Shown here: in pieces, positions 8,719-16,509 of the stretch
Position numbering within the stretch: the first letter of the stretch is position 1
Layout of the letters: the number at the start of each line of letters is the position of its first letter
Assembly (NCBI GenBank): GCA_947259405.1
Contig: CAMYLY010000004.1
Coordinates: 62,001-126,000, forward strand
Origin: an uncultured Gemmatimonadales bacterium
GTDB taxonomy: Bacteria > Gemmatimonadota > Gemmatimonadetes > Gemmatimonadales > GWC2-71-9
Direction: 5' to 3'
Length of the DNA stretch: 64,000 nucleotides
Program-made: the position numbers and the translations under genes
The notes under the pieces: generated by a model
Databases searched by the model: none
Seen by the model: only the letters and a program-made list of their open reading frames with translations
What the model was told of the DNA's origin: nothing

Positions 8719-9535
8719 GGTCGAAACCATCGTCCGACAATTGCGGCCGCAACTCGTCGGCCAGACCTTCCGAAATCCCAGACTCTTTCACACCGACGTT
8801 CTTCGAGGCGTTCGCCCGGCCCGCTTCGTTGCCGCGCTTCACAACGCCAGGGTCGGCAGCGTGACGCGGCGGGCGAAGCACATCGTGATCCGGATACAGG
8901 ATCGCGACCGCGTGGTCATCCAGCCACGCATGACCGGAGCTCTGTTGGTGTACGAGCGACGGCTCAGTGCCGAGCAACGCCGGTACGCGGTGCTGCAAGT
9001 CACGTTGCCGGGCCGTCGGTACCTCGTCTATCGCGACGTGCGTCGCTTGGGCACGATTAGCCTCTTGGACGCGGAGGCATGGACCACCTATACTGATCGG
9101 ATCGGTCCCGAACCACTGTCCCCGAAATTCACTGCCAGCTGTCTTGAGACCCGCATGCGACGCACGCGTCAGGCCATCAAGAAAGCGCTCATGGATCAAC
9201 GTCTCTTGGCGGGTGTGGGCAACATCTACGCAAACGAAGCCCTCTTCCGAGCCCAGATCGATCCGTCGCGACCGGCGGACGGGCTCTCACGCCCCGAATG
9301 CCGACGACTCCATCGGGCCGTGCGGTCGGTGCTGCGCGCGGCCGTGGACGCCGGTGGCACCACGATCCGAGACTATCGGACCTCCACAGGCGACCCAGGC
9401 TCCTTCCAACACGTGCTGCAGGTCTACGGCCGTGGTGGAGAGCCCTGCGTGCGATGCGGGACCCGGCTCACGACCACCCACAGCATTGATGCCCGATCCA
9501 CGACGTTCTGCTTTCGGTGCCAAGGACCTGGCTGA
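8702..9535 (+). CDS. mutM: Formamidopyrimidine-DNA glycosylase (Fpg)
   Basis: 277 aa, family-typical. It excises 8-oxoguanine and formamidopyrimidines and nicks the abasic site. After the initiator comes PELPEVE, giving the catalytic P2 and E3. The loop RRAKHIVI supplies the conserved lysine (about K59), GVGNIYANEALFRAQIDP is the helix-two-turn-helix region, and the C-terminal zinc finger (CVRCG ... CFRCQ) is complete. The start is GTG at 8702 inside the end of purD; starting exactly at PELPE is required for activity, which fixes this start. The stop TGA shares a base with the ATG of the following ATP-grasp gene. Confidence 0.96.
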   Translation: MPELPEVETIVRQLRPQLVGQTFRNPRLFHTDVLRGVRPARFVAALHNARVGSVTRRAKHIVIRIQDRDRVVIQPRMTGALLVYERRLSAEQRRYAVLQVTLPGRRYLVYRDVRRLGTISLLDAEAWTTYTDRIGPEPLSPKFTASCLETRMRRTRQAIKKALMDQRLLAGVGNIYANEALFRAQIDPSRPADGLSRPECRRLHRAVRSVLRAAVDAGGTTIRDYRTSTGDPGSFQHVLQVYGRGGEPCVRCGTRLTTTHSIDARSTTFCFRCQGPG

Positions 9536-10554
9536 TGAAGGTCGCCGTGGTATTTGACACGCCGAACGACGGCTGGGACGACGACGATTTCAAGAGAGAA
9601 GTTGCCGCTGAGGTCGAGGAACCGGAATACGAGGTTGCCGAGGCCTTGATGGCGAAGGGCCATACCGTGCTCCTAGTTGGTGTGCACGACGATCTCACCC
9701 ACCTGATTGAACGCGTGCAGCAGTTCGAGCCTGATCTGGTGTTCAACTGCGCGGAAGGCTTCCACGGGGACTCTCGACTCGACTATGTCTTCCCTGCAGT
9801 GCTCGAAGCCGAGGGATTGCGGTACACCGGCACCGCTCCAATCGGGCTCCTGACGTCTCGGAACAAGGGGATGAGCAAGAAGCTGCTCTCATACCATGGC
9901 GTCCGCGTCCCGGGGTTCGTGACGTATCGCCTCACCGATCGGCTCACCTCTCCACCAGAGCTGCAATTTCCACTCTTCGTCAAACCGCTGCAGGAGGACG
10001 CGTCGGCCGGGATCGCCATGGCATCGGTCGTGCACGATTTCGATCACCTGAAGGAGCGTGTCGCGCACATCCATGAGTCCTTCGGGCAGCCCGCAATTGC
10101 CGAAGAGTTCATCGAAGGACGGGAGCTGTACGTGAGCGTCATTGGCAACCGTCCAAATCTTGAGACGTTGCCAATCGTCGAGATGGTGTTCGACAAGGAT
10201 CGCACGTCTCCGCACGAGCGTATCGCGACCAAGTCAGCGAAGTGGGACGTGCCGTATCGAGAGCGGAAGGGTATTCGGAACGTGTTTGCACGCCCCATCG
10301 CCCAGGTGGCGGCCGAGCAGATTGACACCCTCTGCCATCTGGCGTATCGGGCACTCTGGCTGCGCGACTATGCGCGGCTCGACGTGCGTTTGACCTCAGA
10401 CAACCAAGTCTGGGTCATCGAAGCCAACGCCAATCCGTTCATCAGCTTTGGCCACGACATGGCGAATGCTGCCGAGAAGACTGGGATGGATTACTATGCC
10501 TTCATCGAACGCCTCGTGACCATCGCGACGGAGCGCTATGCACTCGAAGCGTAA
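9535..10554 (+). CDS. ATP-grasp ligase related to D-alanine-D-alanine ligase
   Basis: 339 aa. It begins MKVAVVFDTPNDGWDDDDF and carries the ATP-grasp layout of the Ddl family: an N-terminal Rossmann-like domain, a lysine-containing block (FPLFVKPLQEDASAGI), an acidic segment (AIAEEFIEGRELYVSVIG) and the magnesium-binding end VIEANANPFISFGHD. The last motif differs from the classical Ddl ending and fits the wider group of Ddl-like ligases with unknown amino acid or peptide substrates. The ATG at 9535 overlaps the mutM stop (TGATG). Overlap with genes on both sides suggests coupling with DNA repair genes, but I cannot infer a shared function. Peptidoglycan precursor ligase is possible, not shown. 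Confidence 0.75.
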   Translation: MKVAVVFDTPNDGWDDDDFKREVAAEVEEPEYEVAEALMAKGHTVLLVGVHDDLTHLIERVQQFEPDLVFNCAEGFHGDSRLDYVFPAVLEAEGLRYTGTAPIGLLTSRNKGMSKKLLSYHGVRVPGFVTYRLTDRLTSPPELQFPLFVKPLQEDASAGIAMASVVHDFDHLKERVAHIHESFGQPAIAEEFIEGRELYVSVIGNRPNLETLPIVEMVFDKDRTSPHERIATKSAKWDVPYRERKGIRNVFARPIAQVAAEQIDTLCHLAYRALWLRDYARLDVRLTSDNQVWVIEANANPFISFGHDMANAAEKTGMDYYAFIERLVTIATERYALEA

Positions 10555-11542
10555 GCATCGGCACCCAACCCCGAGGGTGGAATCACGGTGCAGATGCGGC
10601 CAAGATTTGAAGCGGTTCTGGTCGTTCTGCCCGTGGTGCGGACGGTCGTTAACCTGGGGCGACGATCCCCCGAAAACGGATGCTGAGTGCGGCTACTGCG
10701 GTTGGGTCGTATCGGACCGCCACTCCTTCTGCCCGTGGTGCGGCTCGGACATTTACGAAGAAGGCTACTCATCCGAGGATCCGTTGCGCGCACCGAAGGG
10801 ATTTCGCCAGGACGCGAGGTGCGATTGGGGTTGTGGTGGTGGAGTGCAGTACCCAATGCCGTTCTGCCCTTGGTGCGGCCGAGACCAAGATTGGCCGGAC
10901 GACAACACCGGGAGTTGTCCACACTGTAGTCGCGGCGTCGAAGACTGGTGGCACGTCTGTCCATGGTGTGGGTTCGACCCCTCCGGCCAAGATCTCATCG
11001 GGGCGGCGTTGGCCCGGGTCCGGGGCCTCCTCAAAGCTGCCAAGATCAAGGACTGGGGATACCGAGTCCTATTACGGCCAGGCGTCTCGGGTGTCGATCC
11101 CCGATCACCCAAGCTGGTCGAAATCGATCGAGATTATGTCGTAAACGCCAAGCGACGGACCGAGATCCCGTGGCGCATGCTTGTTGGCCTGATCACACAC
11201 GAGCTTGGCCATTCGTTCCTTTACTACCATTGGTCACTATCCCGAACGGACGAGTTCAGGCGCGTGTTTGGCGAAGTCCACAAGGCCTACCGAGTGCAAG
11301 ACGAGACCTGGGTGGACTTCGCCAAGAAGCGAGTCAGCCGGGTGAAGTCAGCATACGTTACCGCCTATGCCGCAACCCACCCACTCGAGGACTTTGCGGA
11401 GGTGTTTCGGATCTACGTGTCGCGGAAGGCGAAGATGAAGGAACTCTTCACCGAGCTCGGGCGAGTGAACAAAGATCTCATCCTCTACGAGAAGTTCATT
11501 CTTCTGCACCGTTTTGTGCGATCGCTGAGGGGATGGCGATAG
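10538..11542 (+). CDS. Zinc-ribbon-rich protein with gluzincin-type metallopeptidase domain
   Basis: 334 aa. The N-terminal 145 residues hold four tandem cysteine modules: C18/C20 with C31/C34, C51/C54 with C65/C68, C95/C99 with C110/C113, and C127/C130 with C141/C144. In every module exactly ten residues separate the two pairs, and each second pair reads CPWCG, so four zinc ribbons (or rubredoxin-like sites) are likely. The C-terminal half has HELGH (H211, E212, H215) and, 60 residues on, HPLEDFAEVF (E274, D275), an arrangement seen in putative zinc-binding metallopeptidases such as the PF15887-type family. There is no signal peptide, so it is cytosolic. Its start overlaps the ligase gene by 17 nt and its end overlaps the GIY-YIG gene. 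The substrate is unknown. Confidence 0.78.
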   Translation: MHSKRKHRHPTPRVESRCRCGQDLKRFWSFCPWCGRSLTWGDDPPKTDAECGYCGWVVSDRHSFCPWCGSDIYEEGYSSEDPLRAPKGFRQDARCDWGCGGGVQYPMPFCPWCGRDQDWPDDNTGSCPHCSRGVEDWWHVCPWCGFDPSGQDLIGAALARVRGLLKAAKIKDWGYRVLLRPGVSGVDPRSPKLVEIDRDYVVNAKRRTEIPWRMLVGLITHELGHSFLYYHWSLSRTDEFRRVFGEVHKAYRVQDETWVDFAKKRVSRVKSAYVTAYAATHPLEDFAEVFRIYVSRKAKMKELFTELGRVNKDLILYEKFILLHRFVRSLRGWR

Positions 11543-12633
11543 CCCACGCGCTGGTTCTCCCGCTTCGCGACCATGCGTCGCTCCGGCGACGTGTCTCTGC
11601 ACTGGCCGAAAATCGCCCAGCCGTTTATCGGATGCTGGATCCGACAGGGCGCGTCATCTATGTCGGCAAGGCAAAGCAGCTCCGGACTCGAATTCTCAGC
11701 TATTTCCGAGCGCGGCCTCCTCACAAGGCCGCCCGTATTCTGCAAGCCGCGGATGACATCCAATGGGCCTACGTACCGTCGGAGTTCTCCGCGTTGCTCC
11801 GTGAGCTTCGCGAGATAAAGCGACACCGGCCGCTGTACAACTCACGCATGAAGCGGCGTCGCAACGTCGGCTTCATCAAGATCTCTGGTGGACCGGCTCC
11901 GAAGATCTACGTCGGCTCCACCCCGGGAAGCCGTGAGGTGAGCCACTACGGCCCCTTTGTGCATGTGGGACGCCTGCGCGAGAGCGTCAAGATCCTGAAC
12001 GACGTGCTTGGCCTGCGGGATTGCGCCCTCGACGTCTCCATTGCGTTCGCGGAGCAACGCGACCTGTTCGAGCCCGAGCGTCGGGCGGCGTGCCTCCGGC
12101 ATGAGTTGGGAACGTGCCTCGGGCCATGCGCCGGATTCGTCACGGAACAAGACTATCATGGACGACTGGCGATCGCGACGACGTTCTTGGAAGGCCGTGG
12201 GATCGATCCGCTGAATCAGGTCATCGAGACGATGGCGCGCGCGAGTGATGCCCAGCACTTCGAGATCGCCACACGGTGGAGAGAGCGCTTCGATACCTTG
12301 ACCTGGCTCCTCGGTTCGTGCGCTACGGCCCATGCGACGCTCGAGAGCCTCAGCTTCGTGTACACGGACCCTGGGGCATACGGCGACGACCGCGCGTACG
12401 TCGTTCGCCGGGGTACCGTGAGAGCCTCAGCACCAGCCCCGCGGTCGCCAATTGAACTCGAGGCATTTCGTGCGCTAGTGGCGGAACATGCCGACGTGGC
12501 TCCCGAACCCGGCCCCATCCCGTCTGACGCCATCGATGAGACCTTGCTCGTAATGAGTTGGTTCCGCAAACATCCACGAGCACTGCGGCGGACAGTCCCC
12601 CTCGGGGATTGGCTCGACCAACACACGGCTTGA
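11533..12633 (+). CDS. GIY-YIG endonuclease resembling the N-terminal half of UvrC (Cho-like)
   Basis: 366 aa from the ATG at 11533, which follows a GAGGGG site. Residues about 28-105 form a UvrC-type GIY-YIG nuclease: VYRMLDPTGRVIYVGKAKQL, the catalytic arginine in LRTRILSYF, the glutamate in ALLRELREIK and the asparagine in RPLYNSRM all match UvrC. Four cysteines follow (RDCALD, AACLRH, GTCLGPC), the same pattern that ligates the Fe-S cluster of UvrC. The C-terminal RNase H-like nuclease and HhH domains of UvrC are absent, as in Cho, the backup 3'-incision nuclease of nucleotide excision repair. It overlaps the preceding protease gene by 10 nt. A full-length uvrC presumably exists elsewhere; none is in this window. 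Confidence 0.8.
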   Translation: MAIAHALVLPLRDHASLRRRVSALAENRPAVYRMLDPTGRVIYVGKAKQLRTRILSYFRARPPHKAARILQAADDIQWAYVPSEFSALLRELREIKRHRPLYNSRMKRRRNVGFIKISGGPAPKIYVGSTPGSREVSHYGPFVHVGRLRESVKILNDVLGLRDCALDVSIAFAEQRDLFEPERRAACLRHELGTCLGPCAGFVTEQDYHGRLAIATTFLEGRGIDPLNQVIETMARASDAQHFEIATRWRERFDTLTWLLGSCATAHATLESLSFVYTDPGAYGDDRAYVVRRGTVRASAPAPRSPIELEAFRALVAEHADVAPEPGPIPSDAIDETLLVMSWFRKHPRALRRTVPLGDWLDQHTA

Positions 12634-12638
12634 CCTCG

Positions 12639-13622
12639 ATGATCCTGCCCGCCTTACAAGTCATTGTTGGCCTCGTCCTACTCTGGTTCGGGGGCGATTA
12701 CCTCGTTAGAGGGGCCACTCGCATCGCTCTGTGGACCCGCGTGTCCACCACCGTTGTCGCGCTCACGGTGGTCGCCATGGGTACGAGTCTGCCCGAGTTG
12801 GCCGTGAGCCTTGGTGCGGGCCTGCGCGATTCCATCGACATCGCCTACGGGAATGTGATCGGGTCGAACGTGTTCAACGTCGGAGCTATCCTCGGCGTGG
12901 GTGGCCTCCTGGCCGTGATCCCCGTCAGCCGGCAGACGATCCGCATCGAGTATCCCATCATGTTCGTCGTGTCGGCGGCCGCGATGTTGCTCGCCCGAGA
13001 TGGGTTCGTCGACCGCCTCGAGGGCGTGTTCCTTCTCATCGCACTCGCGATCTTCATCCTGTTCATGATCTGGCTCGGCAGCCGCGATGTCGCCCGGGAA
13101 GAAGCCCGTGATCTGCAAGACGAGGTGGCGCGCACCGCTCATCTCGACCCTCGAGGTGAAGCTCGTTGGGGGGTGGCGATCACCTCGGTGGTTGGCGGTG
13201 GTGTCCTCTTGACGTTGGGCGCCGACCAAGCTGTGCGCGGTGCGGCGTCTCTTGCCAGTCTGATGGGGATTCAAGAACGTATCATCGGCCTGACGCTGAT
13301 GGCGATGGGCACGAGCTTACCTGAGCTAGTTGCGACGATCGTCGCCATCCGACACGGCCGACCGGAGATGGCACTCGGTAACGTCATCGGCTCCAACATC
13401 TTCAATCTTCTTGGCATCCTTGGGACGACTGCCGCGGTCGTCACCGTGCCGGTGAATCCGGAGGCCACGCGACTCGATGCGTGGGTGATGCTCGGGTTTT
13501 CAGGCGCGATCTTCCCTATGATGTATTGGGATAAGTCGATTCGACGCTACCACGCCGTGATTTTACTGGCCGGCTTTCTCACCTATATGGGCTATCTCGC
13601 AACGCACGCAGCGGTGCGATAG
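12639..13622 (+). CDS. CaCA-family sodium (potassium)/calcium exchanger
   Basis: 327 aa from the ATG at 12639, 5 nt after the GIY-YIG stop. The two inverted alpha repeats of the CaCA superfamily are clear: AMGTSLPELAVSLGAG with GNVIGSNVFNVG in the first half, and AMGTSLPELVATIVA with GNVIGSNIFNLL in the second. They are joined by a charged cytoplasmic loop (about residues 150-190), with roughly ten membrane helices in all. The size matches bacterial YrbG-type exchangers, inner-membrane proteins thought to export Ca2+ against Na+ or H+. The ion is not certain from sequence. It is the last gene of the plus-strand run that starts with the M48 protease. Confidence 0.9.
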   Translation: MILPALQVIVGLVLLWFGGDYLVRGATRIALWTRVSTTVVALTVVAMGTSLPELAVSLGAGLRDSIDIAYGNVIGSNVFNVGAILGVGGLLAVIPVSRQTIRIEYPIMFVVSAAAMLLARDGFVDRLEGVFLLIALAIFILFMIWLGSRDVAREEARDLQDEVARTAHLDPRGEARWGVAITSVVGGGVLLTLGADQAVRGAASLASLMGIQERIIGLTLMAMGTSLPELVATIVAIRHGRPEMALGNVIGSNIFNLLGILGTTAAVVTVPVNPEATRLDAWVMLGFSGAIFPMMYWDKSIRRYHAVILLAGFLTYMGYLATHAAVR

Positions 13623-13653
13623 CAGTGTTGCTTACGGTGCGGTTCAGACAGCC

Positions 13654-13887
13654 ATGATGGGGTACCTCTCATTAAGGGCTCGGCTGGCACTGGTCATCGT
13701 CGTTTCGTTGGTCAGCCCACACCCGATCTCATTTCGCGAAGGTGGGTACTTTCCGCTCGCAGCCATGCTACCGTCGCTGGATTCATGGGACATGATAGGC
13801 ATGTTTGCCCTACTGTTCGCGGTATATGGGATGCTCTGGTCTGCCATTTCTTTCGCTCTGTTTGCTCCACCACGAAGGTCAGATTGA
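13654..13887 (+). CDS. Small hypothetical membrane protein
   Basis: 77 aa, not recognised. It has two hydrophobic stretches (LALVIVVSLVS near residues 11-21 and IGMFALLFAVYGMLWSAISF near 47-67) consistent with two membrane helices, and ends with a basic tail (APPRRSD). It starts 31 nt after the exchanger gene on the same strand; no clear ribosome site precedes the ATG pair at 13654-13660. The composition is believable for a protein, but no homologue comes to mind. It may be a real small gene or chance; the 19-nt gap to the next reading frame is compatible with a two-gene unit. Confidence 0.4.
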   Translation: MMGYLSLRARLALVIVVSLVSPHPISFREGGYFPLAAMLPSLDSWDMIGMFALLFAVYGMLWSAISFALFAPPRRSD

Positions 13888-13905
13888 GCGTATGAGAATC
13901 CGGCC

Positions 13906-14352
13906 ATGATGTACACGGCTCTGATCCTTGCGAGCGGCCTTGCATACTACGCGACCCCTATGGTGAGCCAAGAAGGCCCGTGCGACTTCTTCCATTCCGC
14001 ATTGCAGCAGATCCCGCATCAGTCCCTGGACCGTACCGCCGGTGAAATCGAATGGCTGTGGGACGGCAGTATACACCAAGGCTGCCAGATCGTCTTTGTC
14101 ACCACGGATTCGCTCACGACCGACGTCGATGTTCCTGACTTCGACGCGCTTTCGGGTTCCGACATGGCCAACCTCGGGTGGTACCCCGTCGATTCCCTTA
14201 CCGCCGACGGAGCGGGATCCGGTGTGTTCGGCATCACGAACGGCGACACCCTGTGTCTCGTGCGATGGTCGCAACCCGCGTATATCGATGACGACGGCGA
14301 GTTCGTGCAGAGCGAAACTCTCACCATGACCATTCAATGTCGCACAGTTTGA
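13906..14352 (+). CDS. Hypothetical secreted or anchored protein
   Basis: 148 aa, not recognised. The first 20 residues (MMYTALILASGLAYYATPMV) are hydrophobic and could be an export signal or anchor. The remaining domain is acidic and contains four cysteines (GPCDFF, QGCQIVF, TLCLVRW, IQCRTV) that could form two disulfides outside the cytoplasm. It reads naturally as protein, with aromatic and acidic patches and no low complexity, and is more protein-like than the opposite-strand frame. It lies between the exchanger run and the convergent phosphodiesterase gene. No function is proposed. Confidence 0.5.
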   Translation: MMYTALILASGLAYYATPMVSQEGPCDFFHSALQQIPHQSLDRTAGEIEWLWDGSIHQGCQIVFVTTDSLTTDVDVPDFDALSGSDMANLGWYPVDSLTADGAGSGVFGITNGDTLCLVRWSQPAYIDDDGEFVQSETLTMTIQCRTV

Positions 14353-14375
14353 GACGACGGATTGCTCCGGTGAGC

Positions 14376-14849
14376 CTACAGCGTCACTAGTCGCGCTCGC
14401 GGTGGGATACCCGGCTCGAGTTCCATGACCCCAACCGACCGTGACTCATTGTAGCGCGGACTTCCGGCGGACCCTGGGTTCATCACGGTGACCGTCTTGT
14501 CCACCAACTCCAACAAGGCTCTATGGGTGTGTCCGTAGACGATGATCTCGGCGTCGGGAAAAGCATTGTGAAGCTGCGCAGGCGAGGGCATCCCGAATTG
14601 ATCTCCATGAGTGACTACGACGATAAAGCCGTCGAGCTCGAGACGCGCGACCTTCGCACAGCGTTGACGAACGGCAAGCCCGTCGGTATTCCCGTACACC
14701 GCCGTGACGGAAGCAAGGGCCTCGAGCTCGGTGAGAATCTCAGGCGGACCGATGTCGCCAGCGTGGAGGATGTGATCGACTTCGCGGAACACCTCAAAAA
14801 CAGCTGGAGGCAACACGCCATGCGTATCTGAGATGATCCCGAGACGCAT
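14376..14849 (-). CDS. YfcE/MJ0936-type metallophosphoesterase
   Basis: 157 aa, the size of the small single-domain phosphodiesterases. All calcineurin-like motifs occur in order: ISDTHG near residue 7, HAGDIG near 31, YGNTD near 52, THGDQFG near 80 and YGHTHRA near 107. These bind two metal ions and hydrolyse phosphodiesters such as bis-pNPP in vitro; the biological substrate is generally unknown. It starts 24 nt after ubiX on the same strand, so it is probably the last gene of the quinone operon, without an obvious chemical link to it. The downstream neighbour is convergent, 23 nt away. Confidence 0.9.
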   Translation of the reverse strand: MRLGIISDTHGVLPPAVFEVFREVDHILHAGDIGPPEILTELEALASVTAVYGNTDGLAVRQRCAKVARLELDGFIVVVTHGDQFGMPSPAQLHNAFPDAEIIVYGHTHRALLELVDKTVTVMNPGSAGSPRYNESRSVGVMELEPGIPPRARLVTL

Positions 14850-14873
14850 CGCCTCGTCGTCCCGCCGTTCGCC

Positions 14874-15461
14874 TCAGCCGCTCCAGCGGGGAACCAAATC
14901 GGCGTCAACGCCCATCTGATCAAGCACACGCTGGACGATGAAATCCACGAGATCCCCGACAGAAGTGGGTTGATGGTAGTATCCAGGTGCCGCCGGCATA
15001 ACCACGGCGCCGGCTTCCGCAAGCGTGGTCATATTGCGCAAGTGAACGAGCGCGAGGGGCGTCTCACGCGTGACGACGATCAGCTTGCGTCGCTCCTTGA
15101 GCGCAACATCAGCTGCCCGCTCTACGAGCGACCTGCTGTTTCCCGTCGCGATCCCCGCCACGGTCCCCATCGAACACGGGCAAACGACCATGCCCGCACT
15201 CCTCGCCGATCCGGAGGCGGGAGTGGCACCACGATCGGCGTTATCGAAAACGGTCACAGTTTCCCACGGCCCGCCTGTCGCTTCGACCAGCGCGTCCATC
15301 GAGGCAATACCGACCTCAGTTTCGAGGAGCCGCCAACCATGGCTCGACACGATGAGGGAAATAGGCAGCCGCTTTTGCACCAGCGTTTGCAGCAGCCTGA
15401 CGGCGTATGGTGCGCCAGAAGCGCCGGTCACTGCCAGGGTCCATGGCGCTTCCGTCGTCAT
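14874..15461 (-). CDS. ubiX: Flavin prenyltransferase UbiX
   Basis: 195 aa from the ATG at 15459-15461, which has GGCGAGG upstream; the frame is open further upstream but that part is not conserved in character and was left out. UbiX links dimethylallyl phosphate to FMN, making the prenyl-FMN cofactor needed by UbiD decarboxylases. TLAVTGASGAPYAVRLL binds the flavin phosphate, and the central VVCPCSMGTVAGIATG and the RRKLIVVTRETPL block are family hallmarks. Next to ubiD and ubiA, it completes a quinone-ring prenylation and decarboxylation set. 148 nt separate it from ubiA upstream, the largest gap in this operon, in which I see no gene. Confidence 0.93.
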   Translation of the reverse strand: MTTEAPWTLAVTGASGAPYAVRLLQTLVQKRLPISLIVSSHGWRLLETEVGIASMDALVEATGGPWETVTVFDNADRGATPASGSARSAGMVVCPCSMGTVAGIATGNSRSLVERAADVALKERRKLIVVTRETPLALVHLRNMTTLAEAGAVVMPAAPGYYHQPTSVGDLVDFIVQRVLDQMGVDADLVPRWSG

Positions 15462-15609
15462 CGGCCTCGCCGATTCGGGGTCGGCGTCTTGTGTGGATGC
15501 CGAAACGGACCACGTGGTGCAGGGCCGGACGGCATATTTGGACGCGCCTTCCGTTTCGTCGTGCGCCTCTTCTGTCGCCGTGGCTTCGTGGACTGTGGAC
15601 GACGGTCTT

Positions 15610-16509
15610 TCACACCAAGCGATCTCCCAATGCAAAGACGAACACGACGATGCTCATCACGCCGTTCATGCGAAAGAATGCCGCGTCCAATTTGCTCAGA
15701 TCCCCCGGCTTCACAAGTCGATGCTCCCACGCTAGAATGGCCGCGGCAAGCACCACACCCACGTAGTAGTACCAACCGAATGGCGTGCCCAACCCAAACG
15801 TGACGAGCAAGAGTATCGTCATTCCGTGAAGTACCTTCGCCACGCGGATACTCATCCGGTCCCCCAGCAACACGACGGCGCTCTTGAGTCCTTCCCTCCG
15901 GTCAAACACTTCGTCCTGGAGTGCGTAGAACATGTCGAATCCCGTTACCCACGTCAGCACTCCCAGCGCCATGATCACGAGGGTCCACCATGGACGGCTC
16001 CACGCCCCAGTTATCGCGAGGTATCCCCCAACTGGCGCGATAGCCAAACTCGCGCCCAACCAGAGATGCGACCAGGAGGTGAACCGTTTGGTGAAGCTGT
16101 AGCCCAGTATCCACACGAGCGCGAGAGGAGAGAGTGCGAGACAAAGCGGGTTGAGCGCCGCCGCACAACCCACGAATACCGCACTGGCAACCAGCACGGC
16201 CACCACCGCTTCGGCGACGGACATCCGACCCGATGGAAGCTCGCGATTCCGTGTCCGAGGGTTGAGCCCGTCGACATCGCGATCCACGATGCGATTGAAG
16301 CCCATCGCTGCGAATCGCGCAGCCGTAAAGGCGATCACCACTAACACGACGGCGCGTGGGTCGAGCGGATACGCAAAAGACGCGTACAACACTCCGACCA
16401 GTGCAAACGGCAGGGCAAACAGCGTGTGCGGCAGCTTGACGAAGTTGATGTACCTGATCACGTGCGACCGGCCGGCAAATGTCTGACCGTCGACCGGTGC
16501 CGATGTCAT
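15610..16509 (-). CDS. ubiA: UbiA-type polyprenyltransferase (4-hydroxybenzoate or MqnP type)
   Basis: 299 aa from the ATG at 16507-16509, which overlaps the ubiD stop (ATGA). This integral membrane enzyme attaches a polyprenyl chain to an aromatic carboxylate. The two aspartate-rich motifs are present: NRIVDRDVDGLNPRTRNRE, with the prenyl-diphosphate Mg sites, and FYALQDEVFDRREGLKS. About eight or nine membrane helices are predicted. In ubiquinone producers this is UbiA; in menaquinone producers using the futalosine route the equivalent is MqnP, working with UbiD-like MqnL and UbiX-like MqnM. The operon contains MenG/UbiE but no other ubiquinone hydroxylase, so the menaquinone version is plausible. 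Confidence 0.9.
   Translation of the reverse strand: MTSAPVDGQTFAGRSHVIRYINFVKLPHTLFALPFALVGVLYASFAYPLDPRAVVLVVIAFTAARFAAMGFNRIVDRDVDGLNPRTRNRELPSGRMSVAEAVVAVLVASAVFVGCAAALNPLCLALSPLALVWILGYSFTKRFTSWSHLWLGASLAIAPVGGYLAITGAWSRPWWTLVIMALGVLTWVTGFDMFYALQDEVFDRREGLKSAVVLLGDRMSIRVAKVLHGMTILLLVTFGLGTPFGWYYYVGVVLAAAILAWEHRLVKPGDLSKLDAAFFRMNGVMSIVVFVFALGDRLV

Noticed and set aside
15462..15635. N-terminal extension of ubiX of 58 residues
   Set aside because: Low-complexity, not like any UbiX N-terminus; the ATG at 15461 with a ribosome site gives the family length.
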